Assembly: GCA_964479665.1 (NCBI GenBank)
Contig: CAYZNN010000017.1
Location: 11,434 to 75,433, forward strand
Direction of reading: 5' to 3'
Length of the DNA: 64,000 bases
DNA from: UBA2287 sp964479665
GTDB lineage: Bacteria; Bacteroidota; Bacteroidia; Bacteroidales; Tenuifilaceae
Under the pieces are notes generated by a model. That model was not told the origin of the DNA. It did no database searches and saw only the letters and a program-made list of their open reading frames with translations. Each line of letters begins with the position of its first letter. Position 1 is the first letter of the stretch. The translations under genes were made by a program, and so were the position numbers. Shown here piece after piece: positions 1-9,224 of the stretch.

Positions 1-98
1 CAGGGGCCACACCATTCGGCCCAAAAGTCGAGCATTACTGTTTTGTCCGATTTCATTACAACTTCCTCGAAGTTGCTGTCGGTTACTGCTAGTGCCAT
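1..98 (-). CDS. trxA: Thioredoxin, partial (N-terminal 32 residues)
   Basis: Only the first 32 codons lie in the window; the gene continues past the left edge. The translation begins MALAVTDSNF and reaches the redox motif start WCGP at its end, preceded by the usual thioredoxin strand DFWAEW. The product would be a cytoplasmic dithiol-disulfide reductant. It follows dnaE on the same strand after about 100 bases; the two may be co-transcribed but no promoter element was recognised between them. The WCGP motif makes the family call firm even though the gene is truncated by the window. Confidence 0.9.
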   Translation of the reverse strand, partial: MALAVTDSNFEEVVMKSDKTVMLDFWAEWCGP

Positions 99-199
99 AT
101 TCAATCAGTTTATTGGGTTAGTGTTTTTATAATTGTAAAATTAACAGTTTCCTACGAAAAAAGTTTGGCTTGCCAAATAAATAATCGTGCGCTTTTTCA

Positions 200-3100
200 C
201 TAGTTTACTTTAAACTTTAATTCGAGTCTTTCCAATTGTTCAATGAGTTCGGGTTGTATTGAAACACGGGTATTACGCGAAAATAGGTCGACAAACAGGT
301 TCGTTTCGGGGTCGAAAACCCGAAAGCGAAGCTGCGTTTTACCCTGGTTGGCCTCGCACATGGAGTTGAGTTCCTCCATCATAATGTCGTTGAGGTCGGA
401 AAGGTTGATATTAATTGTAAGGCTTTTTACCATATCCTCCCTAACCTCCGAAAGCATATGCATACTTTTGACCCTGAATTCGGGTTCGTTGTTACGGAAC
501 TTGTTTGGTTCCACCTTTCCTTTCACCATTATGGAATAGCCCATGTAGAAATACTTTCGGTAATCCTCAAAATCCTTTCCGAAAAGGGAAAACTCGTAGG
601 AGTCAGTATAGTCTTCGAGGGTTAAGCGGCAGTAGTACGTTCCCTTTTTCGTGAGAAGCACTTTGGCCGAGGTGACAATACCTGCTATGGTAATGTCGCG
701 ACCTAATAAGGCATGAACCTCGTGCATGCTCGATAGAGGGGTGTTGCAGAAACTATCGATTTCGATTTTGTAATCGTCGAGGGGGTGAGCCGATAAATAA
801 ATGCCAATGAGTTCCTTTTCGCGATTGAGTTTCTCCAGTTTCATCCAATCGTCAACATTGGGTGGTTCAGGCCTTTGAATCTCAAATCCATTGGCTGTTC
901 CGTCGCCAAATAGGGTTTGCTGAATGTTATTCTTTTCCGACTGCTGTTTAGAACCGTAACGGATGAGCGACTCTGCAAAGGATACCCCTTTCATATCGGT
1001 TGCAAAGTACTGCGCTCGGTTGTAACGGCTGATATTATCGAATGCCCCTGCTATAACCAGGGCTTCAATGTTCTTTTTATTTACCGATTGCAGGTTAACC
1101 CGTTCAGCGAATTCGTATACATCCTTGAATTTTCCACCACTTTTTCGAACCTCAATGATGTTGACTACAGCACCTTCGCCAATCCCCTTTATGGCGCCGA
1201 GCCCAAAGCGAATATCGCCGTTGGCCATTACCGAAAACTTGTAATTACTCTCGTTTACATCGGGGCCAAGTACCTGAAGCCCCATACGGCGGCACTCGTC
1301 CATAAAGTTTGTAATTTTCTTTATATCGGAGAGGTTTCTGCTTAAAACAGCCGCCATGAACTCGCTGGGGTAGTTGGCTTTAATGTAAGCAGTTTGGTAT
1401 GCTATGTATGCGTAGCAGGTTGAGTGCGATTTGTTGAAAGCATACTGAGCAAAAGCTTCCCAATCGGTCCATATTTTTTCGACCCGTTTCTTATCGTACC
1501 CTTTTTCGCTGCAGCCTGCCACGAACTTCTCCTTCATTTTGTCCATGACATCCTTCTGCTTTTTTCCCATGGCTTTTCGCAGAGTGTCGGCTTGGCCCTT
1601 GGTGAATCCGGCCAACTTTTGCGAAAGGAGCATCACCTGCTCCTGATAAACAGTAATACCATAGGTATCCTTGAGGTATTCCTCCATTTCGGGTATATCG
1701 TACTCAATTTTTTCGCGGCCATGCTTGCGATTAATGAAACTGGGGATATACTCCAAAGGACCCGGACGATAAAGCGCATTCATGGCAATAAGGTCCTCAA
1801 TGCGGTTGGGCTTGAGAGCCCGCAGATGCTTTTTCATTCCCGGCGATTCGAATTGGAATATGGCCGTTGTATCGCCGTTTGAGAAGAGCTGGAATGTTTT
1901 GGTATCGTCGAGAGGAATGGAGTCCATATCAATGTCCACTCCCTTTCCCTCTTTAATAAGAACCAGCGCATCCTTAATAATTGAAAGCGTTTTGAGGCCC
2001 AGAAAGTCCATTTTCAGTAGTCCCACGTCTTCCACATGGCTACCCTCAAATTGAGTAACGTAAAGTTCTGTATCTTTAGCGGTGCTTAATGGGATGTGCT
2101 CTTCCAGATCGTCGCGGCCAATAATAATTCCGCAGGCATGAACTCCGGTTTGCCGAACCGACCCCTCGAGAACCTCTGCATACTGAAGAGTTTCACGAAT
2201 TTTTAGGTTTTCAGATTTCTTATATTCGGCCAATTCGGTTACCTCTTTAAATGCCTCCTTTAACGTAACGCCCGGCCGTTCGGGAACCAATTTGGCCAGT
2301 CGGTCGCAGGTGGGCAGGTCGAGTTTCTGAACCCTACCTACATCGCGAATGGCCATTTTGGCAGCCATGGTGCCAAATGTTATAATGTGGGCCACGCGCT
2401 TTTTGCCGTACTTATTCACCACATAACGCAACACCTCTTCGCGCCCATCCTCATCGAAGTCGATATCAATATCGGGCATCGATATGCGTTCGGGGTTCAA
2501 AAAGCGCTCAAAAAGGAGATCGTACTTAATAGGATCGATATCGGTAATTCTCAGGGAGTAAGCTACTGCCGACCCCGCTGCTGATCCCCTGCCGGGGCCA
2601 ACCGAAACACCCATGTTGCGGGCTGCTTTCAGAAAATCCCAAACAATGAGAAAGTAGCTGGGGTAGCCCATGCGGGCAATAACCTCCAGCTCGAAATTGA
2701 GCCTCTCGGTTACAGTATTGGAAAGATTTTCGCCCCAGCGCTTCCGGGCTCCCTCAAATGTAATATGCTTTAGGTACTCATTAAAATCGGCGAAGCCTTC
2801 GGGTAAGGGAAAATCGGGCATAATGGCTTCGTGCCTAAGCGAGTATGGCTCAACCTTGTCGGCTACTTCACAGGTATTGGCAATTGTTTCGGGCCAATCG
2901 GGGAAAAGGGCGAGCATTTCCTGTGGGCTTTTTAGGTACTCCTGCTTGGTGTAAACCAAACGGCTAGCGTCTTCAACGTCGGTTGCTGTATTTATGCATA
3001 TAAGTCTATCGTGTGCTTCGGCGTCCTCAGCGTTAACGAAATGTACATCGTTGGTGGCCACGCATTTTACACCCGTTTTGCGCGAAAGTTCCATTATAGC

Positions 3101-3802
3101 CATATTGGCTTTTTTTTGCTCGTGGTAGGTTTCGTGTGCCGGATTGGGATGCAGCATGATTTCAAGATAGAAGTCGTTGCCAAAAATATCGCGGTACTCG
3201 TAAACCAATTGCTCAGCTAATTCCATGTCGCCAGCCATAATGGCTTGGGGTATTTCACCACCCAAGCACGCCGATGTGGCAATTATACCCTCATTATACT
3301 TGCGCAGCAACTCCTTGTCGATACGGGGCTTGTAGTAAAAACCTTCAATCCAGGAGTAAGAAACTAACTTAACCAGATTATTGTAACCTTTCAGGTTTTT
3401 GGCTAAAAGTATAAGATGGTAGCCGCTGCGGTCCTCCTTTTCAGTTCTGTCGAAACGGCTCTTTTTGGAGATATAGGCTTCGCAACCGATAATGGGCTTG
3501 AATAGATCGCCTCGTAATTTTGCCTGCTGCTCTTCTAACTCCTTAATTTTAGGACCGTCTACGTTGGCTTCTTTCAAGCTGGCTATTTCATTACCTATTC
3601 TTTTTATTTCTGAAGAAATGGGAGCGTTTGTTTTTTCAATCGTATCGACAAACTCCTTAACGCCAAACATGTTGCCATGGTCTGTTATGGCGAGCGCCTT
3701 CATGCCCTGGGATTTTGCCTTGGCAACCAGTTCTTTTATGCTGGATGCTCCATCCAGAATGGAGTACTGAGTGTGAACGTGCAGATGAACAAAATTGCTC
3801 AT
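200..3802 (-). CDS. dnaE: DNA polymerase III subunit alpha
   Basis: Catalytic subunit of the replicative polymerase. The 1200-residue product starts with a PHP domain (HVHTQYSILDGAS near residue 8, ITDHGN near 40), carries the family C polymerase aspartates in PDIDIDFDEDGR around residue 445 and MDFLGL around 599, and ends with an OB-fold and tail region. A charged, probably helical insertion of about 45 residues follows the first PHP strand pair (residues about 55-100); I recall the same insertion in other Bacteroidota DnaE, so it is a lineage trait. The start ATG lies about 45 bases inside a TATCTTTG promoter element. Length is slightly above the 1160 of E. coli DnaE. Confidence 0.98.
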   Translation of the reverse strand: MSNFVHLHVHTQYSILDGASSIKELVAKAKSQGMKALAITDHGNMFGVKEFVDTIEKTNAPISSEIKRIGNEIASLKEANVDGPKIKELEEQQAKLRGDLFKPIIGCEAYISKKSRFDRTEKEDRSGYHLILLAKNLKGYNNLVKLVSYSWIEGFYYKPRIDKELLRKYNEGIIATSACLGGEIPQAIMAGDMELAEQLVYEYRDIFGNDFYLEIMLHPNPAHETYHEQKKANMAIMELSRKTGVKCVATNDVHFVNAEDAEAHDRLICINTATDVEDASRLVYTKQEYLKSPQEMLALFPDWPETIANTCEVADKVEPYSLRHEAIMPDFPLPEGFADFNEYLKHITFEGARKRWGENLSNTVTERLNFELEVIARMGYPSYFLIVWDFLKAARNMGVSVGPGRGSAAGSAVAYSLRITDIDPIKYDLLFERFLNPERISMPDIDIDFDEDGREEVLRYVVNKYGKKRVAHIITFGTMAAKMAIRDVGRVQKLDLPTCDRLAKLVPERPGVTLKEAFKEVTELAEYKKSENLKIRETLQYAEVLEGSVRQTGVHACGIIIGRDDLEEHIPLSTAKDTELYVTQFEGSHVEDVGLLKMDFLGLKTLSIIKDALVLIKEGKGVDIDMDSIPLDDTKTFQLFSNGDTTAIFQFESPGMKKHLRALKPNRIEDLIAMNALYRPGPLEYIPSFINRKHGREKIEYDIPEMEEYLKDTYGITVYQEQVMLLSQKLAGFTKGQADTLRKAMGKKQKDVMDKMKEKFVAGCSEKGYDKKRVEKIWTDWEAFAQYAFNKSHSTCYAYIAYQTAYIKANYPSEFMAAVLSRNLSDIKKITNFMDECRRMGLQVLGPDVNESNYKFSVMANGDIRFGLGAIKGIGEGAVVNIIEVRKSGGKFKDVYEFAERVNLQSVNKKNIEALVIAGAFDNISRYNRAQYFATDMKGVSFAESLIRYGSKQQSEKNNIQQTLFGDGTANGFEIQRPEPPNVDDWMKLEKLNREKELIGIYLSAHPLDDYKIEIDSFCNTPLSSMHEVHALLGRDITIAGIVTSAKVLLTKKGTYYCRLTLEDYTDSYEFSLFGKDFEDYRKYFYMGYSIMVKGKVEPNKFRNNEPEFRVKSMHMLSEVREDMVKSLTININLSDLNDIMMEELNSMCEANQGKTQLRFRVFDPETNLFVDLFSRNTRVSIQPELIEQLERLELKFKVN

Positions 3803-3847
3803 TTATAGTGTGTTATATGTTATAATGGAATTTTCTTTTTTCCTCTC

Positions 3848-3855
3848 CAAAGATA
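3848..3855 (-). promoter_or_regulatory. Putative dnaE promoter -7 element (TATCTTTG)
   Basis: On the minus strand these bases read TATCTTTG, matching the Bacteroidota sigma-ABfr -7 consensus TAnnTTTG. They lie about 45 bases before the dnaE start, giving a short leader. No clear -33 TTTG is seen at the usual spacing. Confidence 0.5.
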
Positions 3856-4040
3856 GGCATATGAGCACCACTTTATTGGCCTTGTTAATAAGTATTGGAT
3901 AAAATGATTTGCTCCTAGTGAAAAAACAATAATCGTAAATATCACAATGTCATGGCGTTATTGTTTTAAATTCATTTTTTTTTGTTTTTTGGTAGGGTGT
4001 TTTTTTGTGCTATTGTATCATTAGTGAAAACAGAATTAAA

Positions 4041-4919
4041 ATGGCACCTTCCAAAAACATAAATTCCGAAATAGGCAACGAAAGACTAGAGAGGTCAATC
4101 GATATGCTTATGGGAAGTTTTAGTGTGCCTGTTAAAAGCGACAAAGAAGAAATTTGGAATAGTATTTCAAATAGTATTAGTCAGAAAAAAGAAGTAGCTA
4201 TAGTTCCATTATGGAAAAGATCGCTTAGGGTTGCAGCTGTAGCTATCCCATTTGCCTTATTAATATTTTCAGCAACCTTATACTTTACCGGACAAAATGA
4301 GTATTATGCACAGGCAGGCAATCAGCTTTCGGTAATTCTTCCCGACAGTAGCAGAGTGCTTTTAAATGCTGAAACCAAAGTATCCTTCAATTCGGTAACT
4401 TGGAAATATAATCGAAAAGTTAAAATGACTGGAGAAGCCCTGTTTACAGTAAAAAAAGGGGAAACATTCAGTGTAGTTTCCGGGGAGTCGACAACACAGG
4501 TATTAGGAACAGTTTTTAATATTTATTTCAGGGGTAGCGAAGTAAGGGTTGTTTGCTTAGAGGGGAAAGTTAAAGTTAAGAACAATATAACCCAGCAAAG
4601 TGTTATTCTGAATCCGGGATTAAAAACGGTAGCTAAGGCTAAGCAACTTACAGCACCAGTTGCTGAAAATAGGGAAGCAATAAGTTCGTGGACAAATGGC
4701 GAATTCTACTATACTAACGAACCCCTTAAGAATGTCATAGATGAAATATCTCGACAGTACAACGTAAAAATCAAGACTATCGACCTGAAAGGGAGAAATT
4801 ATAGTGGATATTTTAACAAAAACAGCATAAGCAAAGCGCTCGATTTGGTTTGCCTACCGATGAACCTAAGTTGGGTTGAAATAAACGGAGTAATACAAGT
4901 AACCGAAAAGAAGGAATAA
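4041..4919 (+). CDS. FecR family anti-sigma factor
   Basis: Inner-membrane FecR-type regulator of an extracytoplasmic-function sigma factor. The N-terminal cytoplasmic part (residues 1-70) is short, one membrane segment follows around residues 72-92 (VAAVAIPFALLIFSATLYF), then a periplasmic FecR beta domain (about 110-200, with LPDSSRVLLNAET) and a C-terminal DUF4974-like domain (about 220-290, FYYTNEPLKNVIDEIS). ATG 4041 is preferred; an in-frame start at 4005 adds 12 residues unlike the family. FecR genes in this phylum usually sit between a sigma factor gene and susC/susD genes; here neither is present. Two lipoprotein genes follow after 47 bases, so they are the likely targets or partners. 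Confidence 0.88.
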   Translation: MAPSKNINSEIGNERLERSIDMLMGSFSVPVKSDKEEIWNSISNSISQKKEVAIVPLWKRSLRVAAVAIPFALLIFSATLYFTGQNEYYAQAGNQLSVILPDSSRVLLNAETKVSFNSVTWKYNRKVKMTGEALFTVKKGETFSVVSGESTTQVLGTVFNIYFRGSEVRVVCLEGKVKVKNNITQQSVILNPGLKTVAKAKQLTAPVAENREAISSWTNGEFYYTNEPLKNVIDEISRQYNVKIKTIDLKGRNYSGYFNKNSISKALDLVCLPMNLSWVEINGVIQVTEKKE

Positions 4920-4966
4920 CTATAGTTAATCAATAAATTAATGGCTAACCTTTAAGTTTTAAAAAA

Positions 4967-5782
4967 ATGAAAACACTGAATTATTTCGCAGCAGCAACTT
5001 TAGTAATAGCCGCATTCAGTTTCACTTCTTGTGACAAGGAAGATGAAACAACACCCCTAGCCGAAGTTCTTCAGCAGGATGATGAAGTTGATAATTACTA
5101 CGACGAAATTATAGCCGAAACGGACGAGTCGACCCTTGGCTATTCAGACCAAATTCTAAAAAGCGAATATGAGCAATTTGTCGAAGGTACCGGAACACGA
5201 ACGGTTGTTACTACCTTCTCGGCCGATACCGTAATTCGCACCATTACTTTTGTAGAATTTGCAAACACGCGCCGTCCCGACCGAGTTAAAAATGGCATTA
5301 TTGAAATAAAAATGGTTGGCCACTACGCACAGAGTAAGTTTTGGAGGCAAGTTAAACTAATAGGTTTTTCTATTAACAACTTACCAATTCAAGGTACAAA
5401 AATATACAACAAAACGGGAACATATCAGTATACAATTAATTTAACAGGTGGTCGTATCGACTTTGCCGATGGAACTTTCTACACAAGAAATGCAAGTCGG
5501 GTTCGTACTTGGAATGCTGGTTATAATACCCCTGCTGTTATAGGTGACGATGAGTACTCCATAACGGGTACTTCTAGTGGTGTAAATCGCAATGGTAATG
5601 TGTATGCCCACGAAATAACTTCCCCCCTAATTGTAAAGTTAAATTGCCGCTGGATTGTACAAGGTATTATTGAATTTACTGTAAATAGTCAAAATGTAGT
5701 ACTCGATTACGGAGATGGTACTTGCGACCGATTAGCAACTTTGACTGTAAATGGGAAAGTTTACAGTATTAACCTAAGGTAA
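4967..5782 (+). CDS. Tandem lipoprotein A, function unknown
   Basis: A 271-residue exported lipoprotein. The signal peptide ends in FTSC with the lipidated cysteine at residue 22, followed by an acidic stretch (DKEDE) resembling the lipoprotein export signal that takes Bacteroidota lipoproteins to the cell surface. The mature part is rich in beta strands and short Thr/Gly/Asn turns, with blocks RRPDRVKNG, ADGTFYTR, AGYNTPAV, NCRWIVQGIIEF and LDYGDGTCDR shared with the next gene. No enzymatic motif was recognised. Its position directly behind the FecR gene suggests shared transcription or control. I do not know a named family; it may be a surface ligand-binding or matrix protein. Confidence 0.85.
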   Translation: MKTLNYFAAATLVIAAFSFTSCDKEDETTPLAEVLQQDDEVDNYYDEIIAETDESTLGYSDQILKSEYEQFVEGTGTRTVVTTFSADTVIRTITFVEFANTRRPDRVKNGIIEIKMVGHYAQSKFWRQVKLIGFSINNLPIQGTKIYNKTGTYQYTINLTGGRIDFADGTFYTRNASRVRTWNAGYNTPAVIGDDEYSITGTSSGVNRNGNVYAHEITSPLIVKLNCRWIVQGIIEFTVNSQNVVLDYGDGTCDRLATLTVNGKVYSINLR

Positions 5783-5856
5783 TTAGCACATCACTTTTTA
5801 TTAAACGCAAAAACTAGCCATTTTAATTAAATTACTAACAATTAATCTTTACAACT

Positions 5857-6675
5857 ATGAAAACAATGAGATTTTTTGCAATTGCCGCTATGACAATCGT
5901 AGCATTTACCTTCGCATCGTGCGAAAAGGAAGAAACCAGCCCCCTAGCCGAAGTTATGCTTCAGGACGATGAAGTGGCCGATTATTTCAACGATATTCTT
6001 TCTGAAGCTGATGATTTCTCGTTCAGCGATGGCCCTGCAAAAAGTGGCTTGGCCGAGTTTGAAATTGCCGCTGGAACCAGAACGCATGTGGTTTCATACA
6101 GTGGCGATACGGTAATCCATACCATTACCTATGTTAACTTTTCTCATCCTCGTCGCCCAGACAGAGTTAAAAATGGTGTAATTGTAGTTAAAATTGTTGG
6201 AAGGTATATGCAAAGTACATTTTGGCGTCGAATAGAACTAATCGACTTCTCAATAAATGGAAATAATATTGAGGGAACAAAAGTTGTTGAGAAAACCGGC
6301 GATTATATGTATTCAGTTACTTTAACGGGAGGAAGGGTTGAATTTACCGATGGCACGTTCTATACTCGCGAATTTGAACGGGTTAGAACATGGACGGCAG
6401 GTTACAATACCCCAGCGGTTATAGCCGACGATGAGTACTCCTTAACAGGTTCTGCTTCCGGTATCAATAGGCGTGGCAATTCATACGTACACACCATAAC
6501 TTCACCCTTAATTTTGAAAATGAACTGCCGTTGGATTGTTCAGGGAATCATTGAGTTTGTAGCTAACAACCAAACAGCAGTATTGGATTATGGCGATGGT
6601 ACTTGCGACAGGATTGCTACCCTAACCGTAAACGGTGAAGCCTACACCATTAACCTGAGAGGTAACATGCAATAG
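5857..6675 (+). CDS. Tandem lipoprotein B, paralogue of the preceding gene
   Basis: A 272-residue lipoprotein with signal peptide ending FASC (Cys22) and acidic EKEE after it, again a surface-export type signal. It aligns end to end with the preceding lipoprotein; by eye more than half of the positions are identical, with the C-terminal third (WIVQGIIEF, LDYGDGTCDR, LTVNG) almost unchanged and the region just after the signal most different. This is a tandem duplication that has begun to diverge. The gene is followed by a strong bidirectional terminator. Function unknown. Confidence 0.85.
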   Translation: MKTMRFFAIAAMTIVAFTFASCEKEETSPLAEVMLQDDEVADYFNDILSEADDFSFSDGPAKSGLAEFEIAAGTRTHVVSYSGDTVIHTITYVNFSHPRRPDRVKNGVIVVKIVGRYMQSTFWRRIELIDFSINGNNIEGTKVVEKTGDYMYSVTLTGGRVEFTDGTFYTREFERVRTWTAGYNTPAVIADDEYSLTGSASGINRRGNSYVHTITSPLILKMNCRWIVQGIIEFVANNQTAVLDYGDGTCDRIATLTVNGEAYTINLRGNMQ

Positions 6676-6694
6676 TATTTTAGAAATAAAATGG

Positions 6695-6717
6695 AAGAGC
6701 GCCTTATTGGCGCTCTT
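6695..6717. terminator. Bidirectional hairpin terminator
   Basis: Perfect 9-bp stem AAGAGCGCC / GGCGCTCTT with a 5-base loop between the convergent stop codons of lipoprotein B and mqnC. A short T-rich run follows on the plus strand and T-rich sequence on the minus strand. Confidence 0.8.
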
Positions 6718-6720
6718 TGT

Positions 6721-7893
6721 TTATTTGCAGGGGCAACCTTCCATGTTGCTTTCAGTTGTTTCGTCAGGGGGGAAAATAATTTTTGAGAATTCGCTATCGG
6801 GAAGGGCAATATAATCGTATGCCTGATTTCGCAGTTGTGGTTCAAAACCCGCATCGCTTATGGCCATCTGAACTCCATATGCATCCATTCTGTTTTGTGC
6901 ACCCGCCGAAGAAACCACGTTTTCTTCAATCATAATTGAACCAAAATCGTCGGCTCCGGCATGGAGGCAAATTTGGGCTGTCTCCCGGCCTACTGTAAGC
7001 CACGATGCCTGTATGTGCTTTACATTGGGCAGCATAATTCGGCTTAAAGCTACCATACGTATATACTCTTCACGGCCAATCCTGTTTTGAACTCCCATTC
7101 GCTCGAGAAGGGTTCCCCTATCCTGAAAGGGCCATGCAATAAATGCCGAAAACCCAATTGCTTTAGGGTCTTTTTGGTATTGAATGTTTCGAATGGTAAC
7201 CAAATGCTCCATACGCTCCAAAGGGGTTTCAACATGCCCAAACATCATGGTAGCAGTGGTAAGCAAACCCAATTCGTGAGCTTCGAGCATAACATCAATC
7301 CATGCCTGAGTGTTGGGTTTTCCGGGTGAAATGAGTTTTCGAACCCTATCGTTCAGTATTTCAGCACCTGCACCGGGTAAACTATCGAGGCCTGCTGCAA
7401 CAAGCTGCTCCAGAACTTGCTTGTAACCCAATCCTTCCAATTTGGAAATATGAGCTATTTCGGGCGGACCTAATGCATGAAGTTTAATATTGGGGTAACG
7501 ATTCTTAATTTCACTGAAAAGGGTTACATAAAAACTTAGCCCCAGTTTAGGGTGAAGTCCCCCCTGCATTAAAAGTTGTTCCCCGCCGTAGCGAAGCATT
7601 TCATCAATTTTAATTATATATTCGGCTACCGATGTTATGTAGGCATTATCACTTCGTAAACCACAATGAAAATTACAGAACTTGCAACCCGAGATGCAAA
7701 CATTGGTAATATTTACGTTCCTGTCGATTTGCCAGGTAACTTTATTTCCCGATACGTGTTTTTTTCGTAGTTCGTGGCCAACTAGCATGAGTTGAGCAAG
7801 CGGAGCATTTTCGAAAAGAATTAAGCCCTCTTCTGCCGAAAGAAACTCCATATTCAGTGACCTTCTTAGCAGGTCGTCAGCTATATCGTTCAT
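6721..7893 (-). CDS. mqnC: Cyclic dehypoxanthine futalosine synthase
   Basis: Radical SAM enzyme that cyclises dehypoxanthine futalosine in the futalosine route to menaquinone. From the chosen start (MNDIADDLL, 390 residues) the CxxxCxxC cluster motif is C66, C70, C73. MqnC-type blocks follow: LMQGGLHP, LHALGPPEI, GHVETPLERMEHL, FIAWPFQ. These separate it from MqnE, which lacks the LMQGGLHP and GHVET context. An in-frame ATG 25 codons upstream is rejected because a promoter element (7928-7935) lies inside that extension. No other menaquinone gene is in the window; scattering of mqn genes is usual. Confidence 0.92.
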   Translation of the reverse strand: MNDIADDLLRRSLNMEFLSAEEGLILFENAPLAQLMLVGHELRKKHVSGNKVTWQIDRNVNITNVCISGCKFCNFHCGLRSDNAYITSVAEYIIKIDEMLRYGGEQLLMQGGLHPKLGLSFYVTLFSEIKNRYPNIKLHALGPPEIAHISKLEGLGYKQVLEQLVAAGLDSLPGAGAEILNDRVRKLISPGKPNTQAWIDVMLEAHELGLLTTATMMFGHVETPLERMEHLVTIRNIQYQKDPKAIGFSAFIAWPFQDRGTLLERMGVQNRIGREEYIRMVALSRIMLPNVKHIQASWLTVGRETAQICLHAGADDFGSIMIEENVVSSAGAQNRMDAYGVQMAISDAGFEPQLRNQAYDYIALPDSEFSKIIFPPDETTESNMEGCPCK

Positions 7894-7927
7894 TAAAAGT
7901 AAAAATAAAAGCTCACATTGTTCAATA

Positions 7928-7935
7928 CAAAAGTA
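7928..7935 (-). promoter_or_regulatory. Putative mqnC promoter -7 element (TACTTTTG)
   Basis: Minus-strand TACTTTTG matches TAnnTTTG. A TTG lies about 16 bases further upstream as a possible -33 element. The implied transcript start is near 7921, just ahead of the ATG chosen for mqnC. Confidence 0.5.
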
Positions 7936-8153
7936 AACCATTAATTGCAAGCAAGGTTCAGTATTCATTTTTTTCAGCTTGCAAAACCATAAAAAGGGCT
8001 ATCCGAAAAAGTTGCATATGCCCCTTTTCAGTAGTTGCGAAATTGCTATCTTTACCCGATTGTTTAATAAGCATTTGTTGCTTGAGGTCTTTAACCATTT
8101 TAAAAAAGTTTTCCTAATGGCACGGGATTCTTTAATACTAATAAAAAATAGCT

Positions 8154-9206
8154 ATGGTTGACAATAAGGTTGTGGTTGGCATTACACAGGGCGACATAAA
8201 TGGAATAGGTTACGAAGTAATAATTAAAGCCTTATCCGACCCCCGATTGAATGAGGTTTGCATACCCGTAGTTTATGGTTCGCCCAAAGTAGCTGCGTAC
8301 CATCGAAAGGCACTGAATATGGAAAATTTCAGTTTCAATCAGGCCAAGGACATTACCGATATACATGCAAAAAAGCCCAACATTATAAACTGCATGGATG
8401 AGAACGTTCGGGTGGAGTTGGGTAAGTCAACCGAATTGGGAGGAGAGGGCTCCCACAATGCCCTCGAAGCTGCGGTAGCAAATCTTAAGTCAGGGCAAAT
8501 CGATGTTTTAGTTACAGCTCCCATTAATAAGCATAATATGCAATCGGCTAATTTTAAGTTCGCCGGCCATACAGAGTACTTGGCCAATCGATTTGGTGTG
8601 AAAGAAACCCTAATGCTCATGGTTTCACCAGTTATGAAGGTAGGAGTTGTTACGGGGCACATTCCTTTAAAACAGGTACCAGAAACAATTACTATCGATC
8701 TGATTCTGCGAAAGGCCAAATTGCTTAATAAAATACTCATACAGGATTTTGCCATTCGAAAGCCTCGAATTGCCATACTGGGCTTAAATCCCCACTCGGG
8801 CGATGCTGGGGTAATCGGAACCGAAGATCAGGAGGTGATTGTACCAGCCATAAATCAGTTAAACAAGGACGGAATGGTTGCCCTGGGTCCATATCCAGCC
8901 GATGGCTTTTTCGGTTCCTCTTCGTTTGCCAAGTTCGATGCCATTCTGGCTATGTATCACGATCAGGGTTTGGCACCTTTTAAAGCTCTCTCGTTCGAAA
9001 CGGGAGTTAACTTTACAGCGGGGTTACCTTATGTGCGCACATCGCCCGCTCATGGAACAGCATTCGAGATTGCTGGTCTCGGGGTCGCATCGCATGAACC
9101 ATTCCTGCAATCCGTTTATTTGGCCATCGATCTTTTCCGGAACCGACAAATGCATACCGAAATTACAAGCAATCCACTTAAATCGATTGATCCCGAGAAA
9201 TTGTAA
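8154..9206 (+). CDS. pdxA: 4-hydroxythreonine-4-phosphate dehydrogenase
   Basis: Oxidises 4-phosphohydroxy-L-threonine in the DXP-dependent pyridoxal phosphate pathway. The 350-residue product starts with the PdxA opening GITQGDINGIGYEVI, has the metal-binding GHTEYLA region near residue 140, LNPHSGDAG around 215 and the HDQGLAPFK signature around 270, and YVRTSPAHGTAF near 300. Length and order are normal for the family. It is followed after 18 bases by ruvA in the same direction, and ruvA by sprA after 19 bases, so pdxA may head a transcript that runs into sprA. Confidence 0.96.
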   Translation: MVDNKVVVGITQGDINGIGYEVIIKALSDPRLNEVCIPVVYGSPKVAAYHRKALNMENFSFNQAKDITDIHAKKPNIINCMDENVRVELGKSTELGGEGSHNALEAAVANLKSGQIDVLVTAPINKHNMQSANFKFAGHTEYLANRFGVKETLMLMVSPVMKVGVVTGHIPLKQVPETITIDLILRKAKLLNKILIQDFAIRKPRIAILGLNPHSGDAGVIGTEDQEVIVPAINQLNKDGMVALGPYPADGFFGSSSFAKFDAILAMYHDQGLAPFKALSFETGVNFTAGLPYVRTSPAHGTAFEIAGLGVASHEPFLQSVYLAIDLFRNRQMHTEITSNPLKSIDPEKL

Positions 9207-9224
9207 ACCCCTTACAACTATAGC

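Noticed and set aside
1424..1882. 152-residue plus-strand frame inside dnaE
   Set aside because: Antisense to conserved polymerase sequence with no domain of its own.
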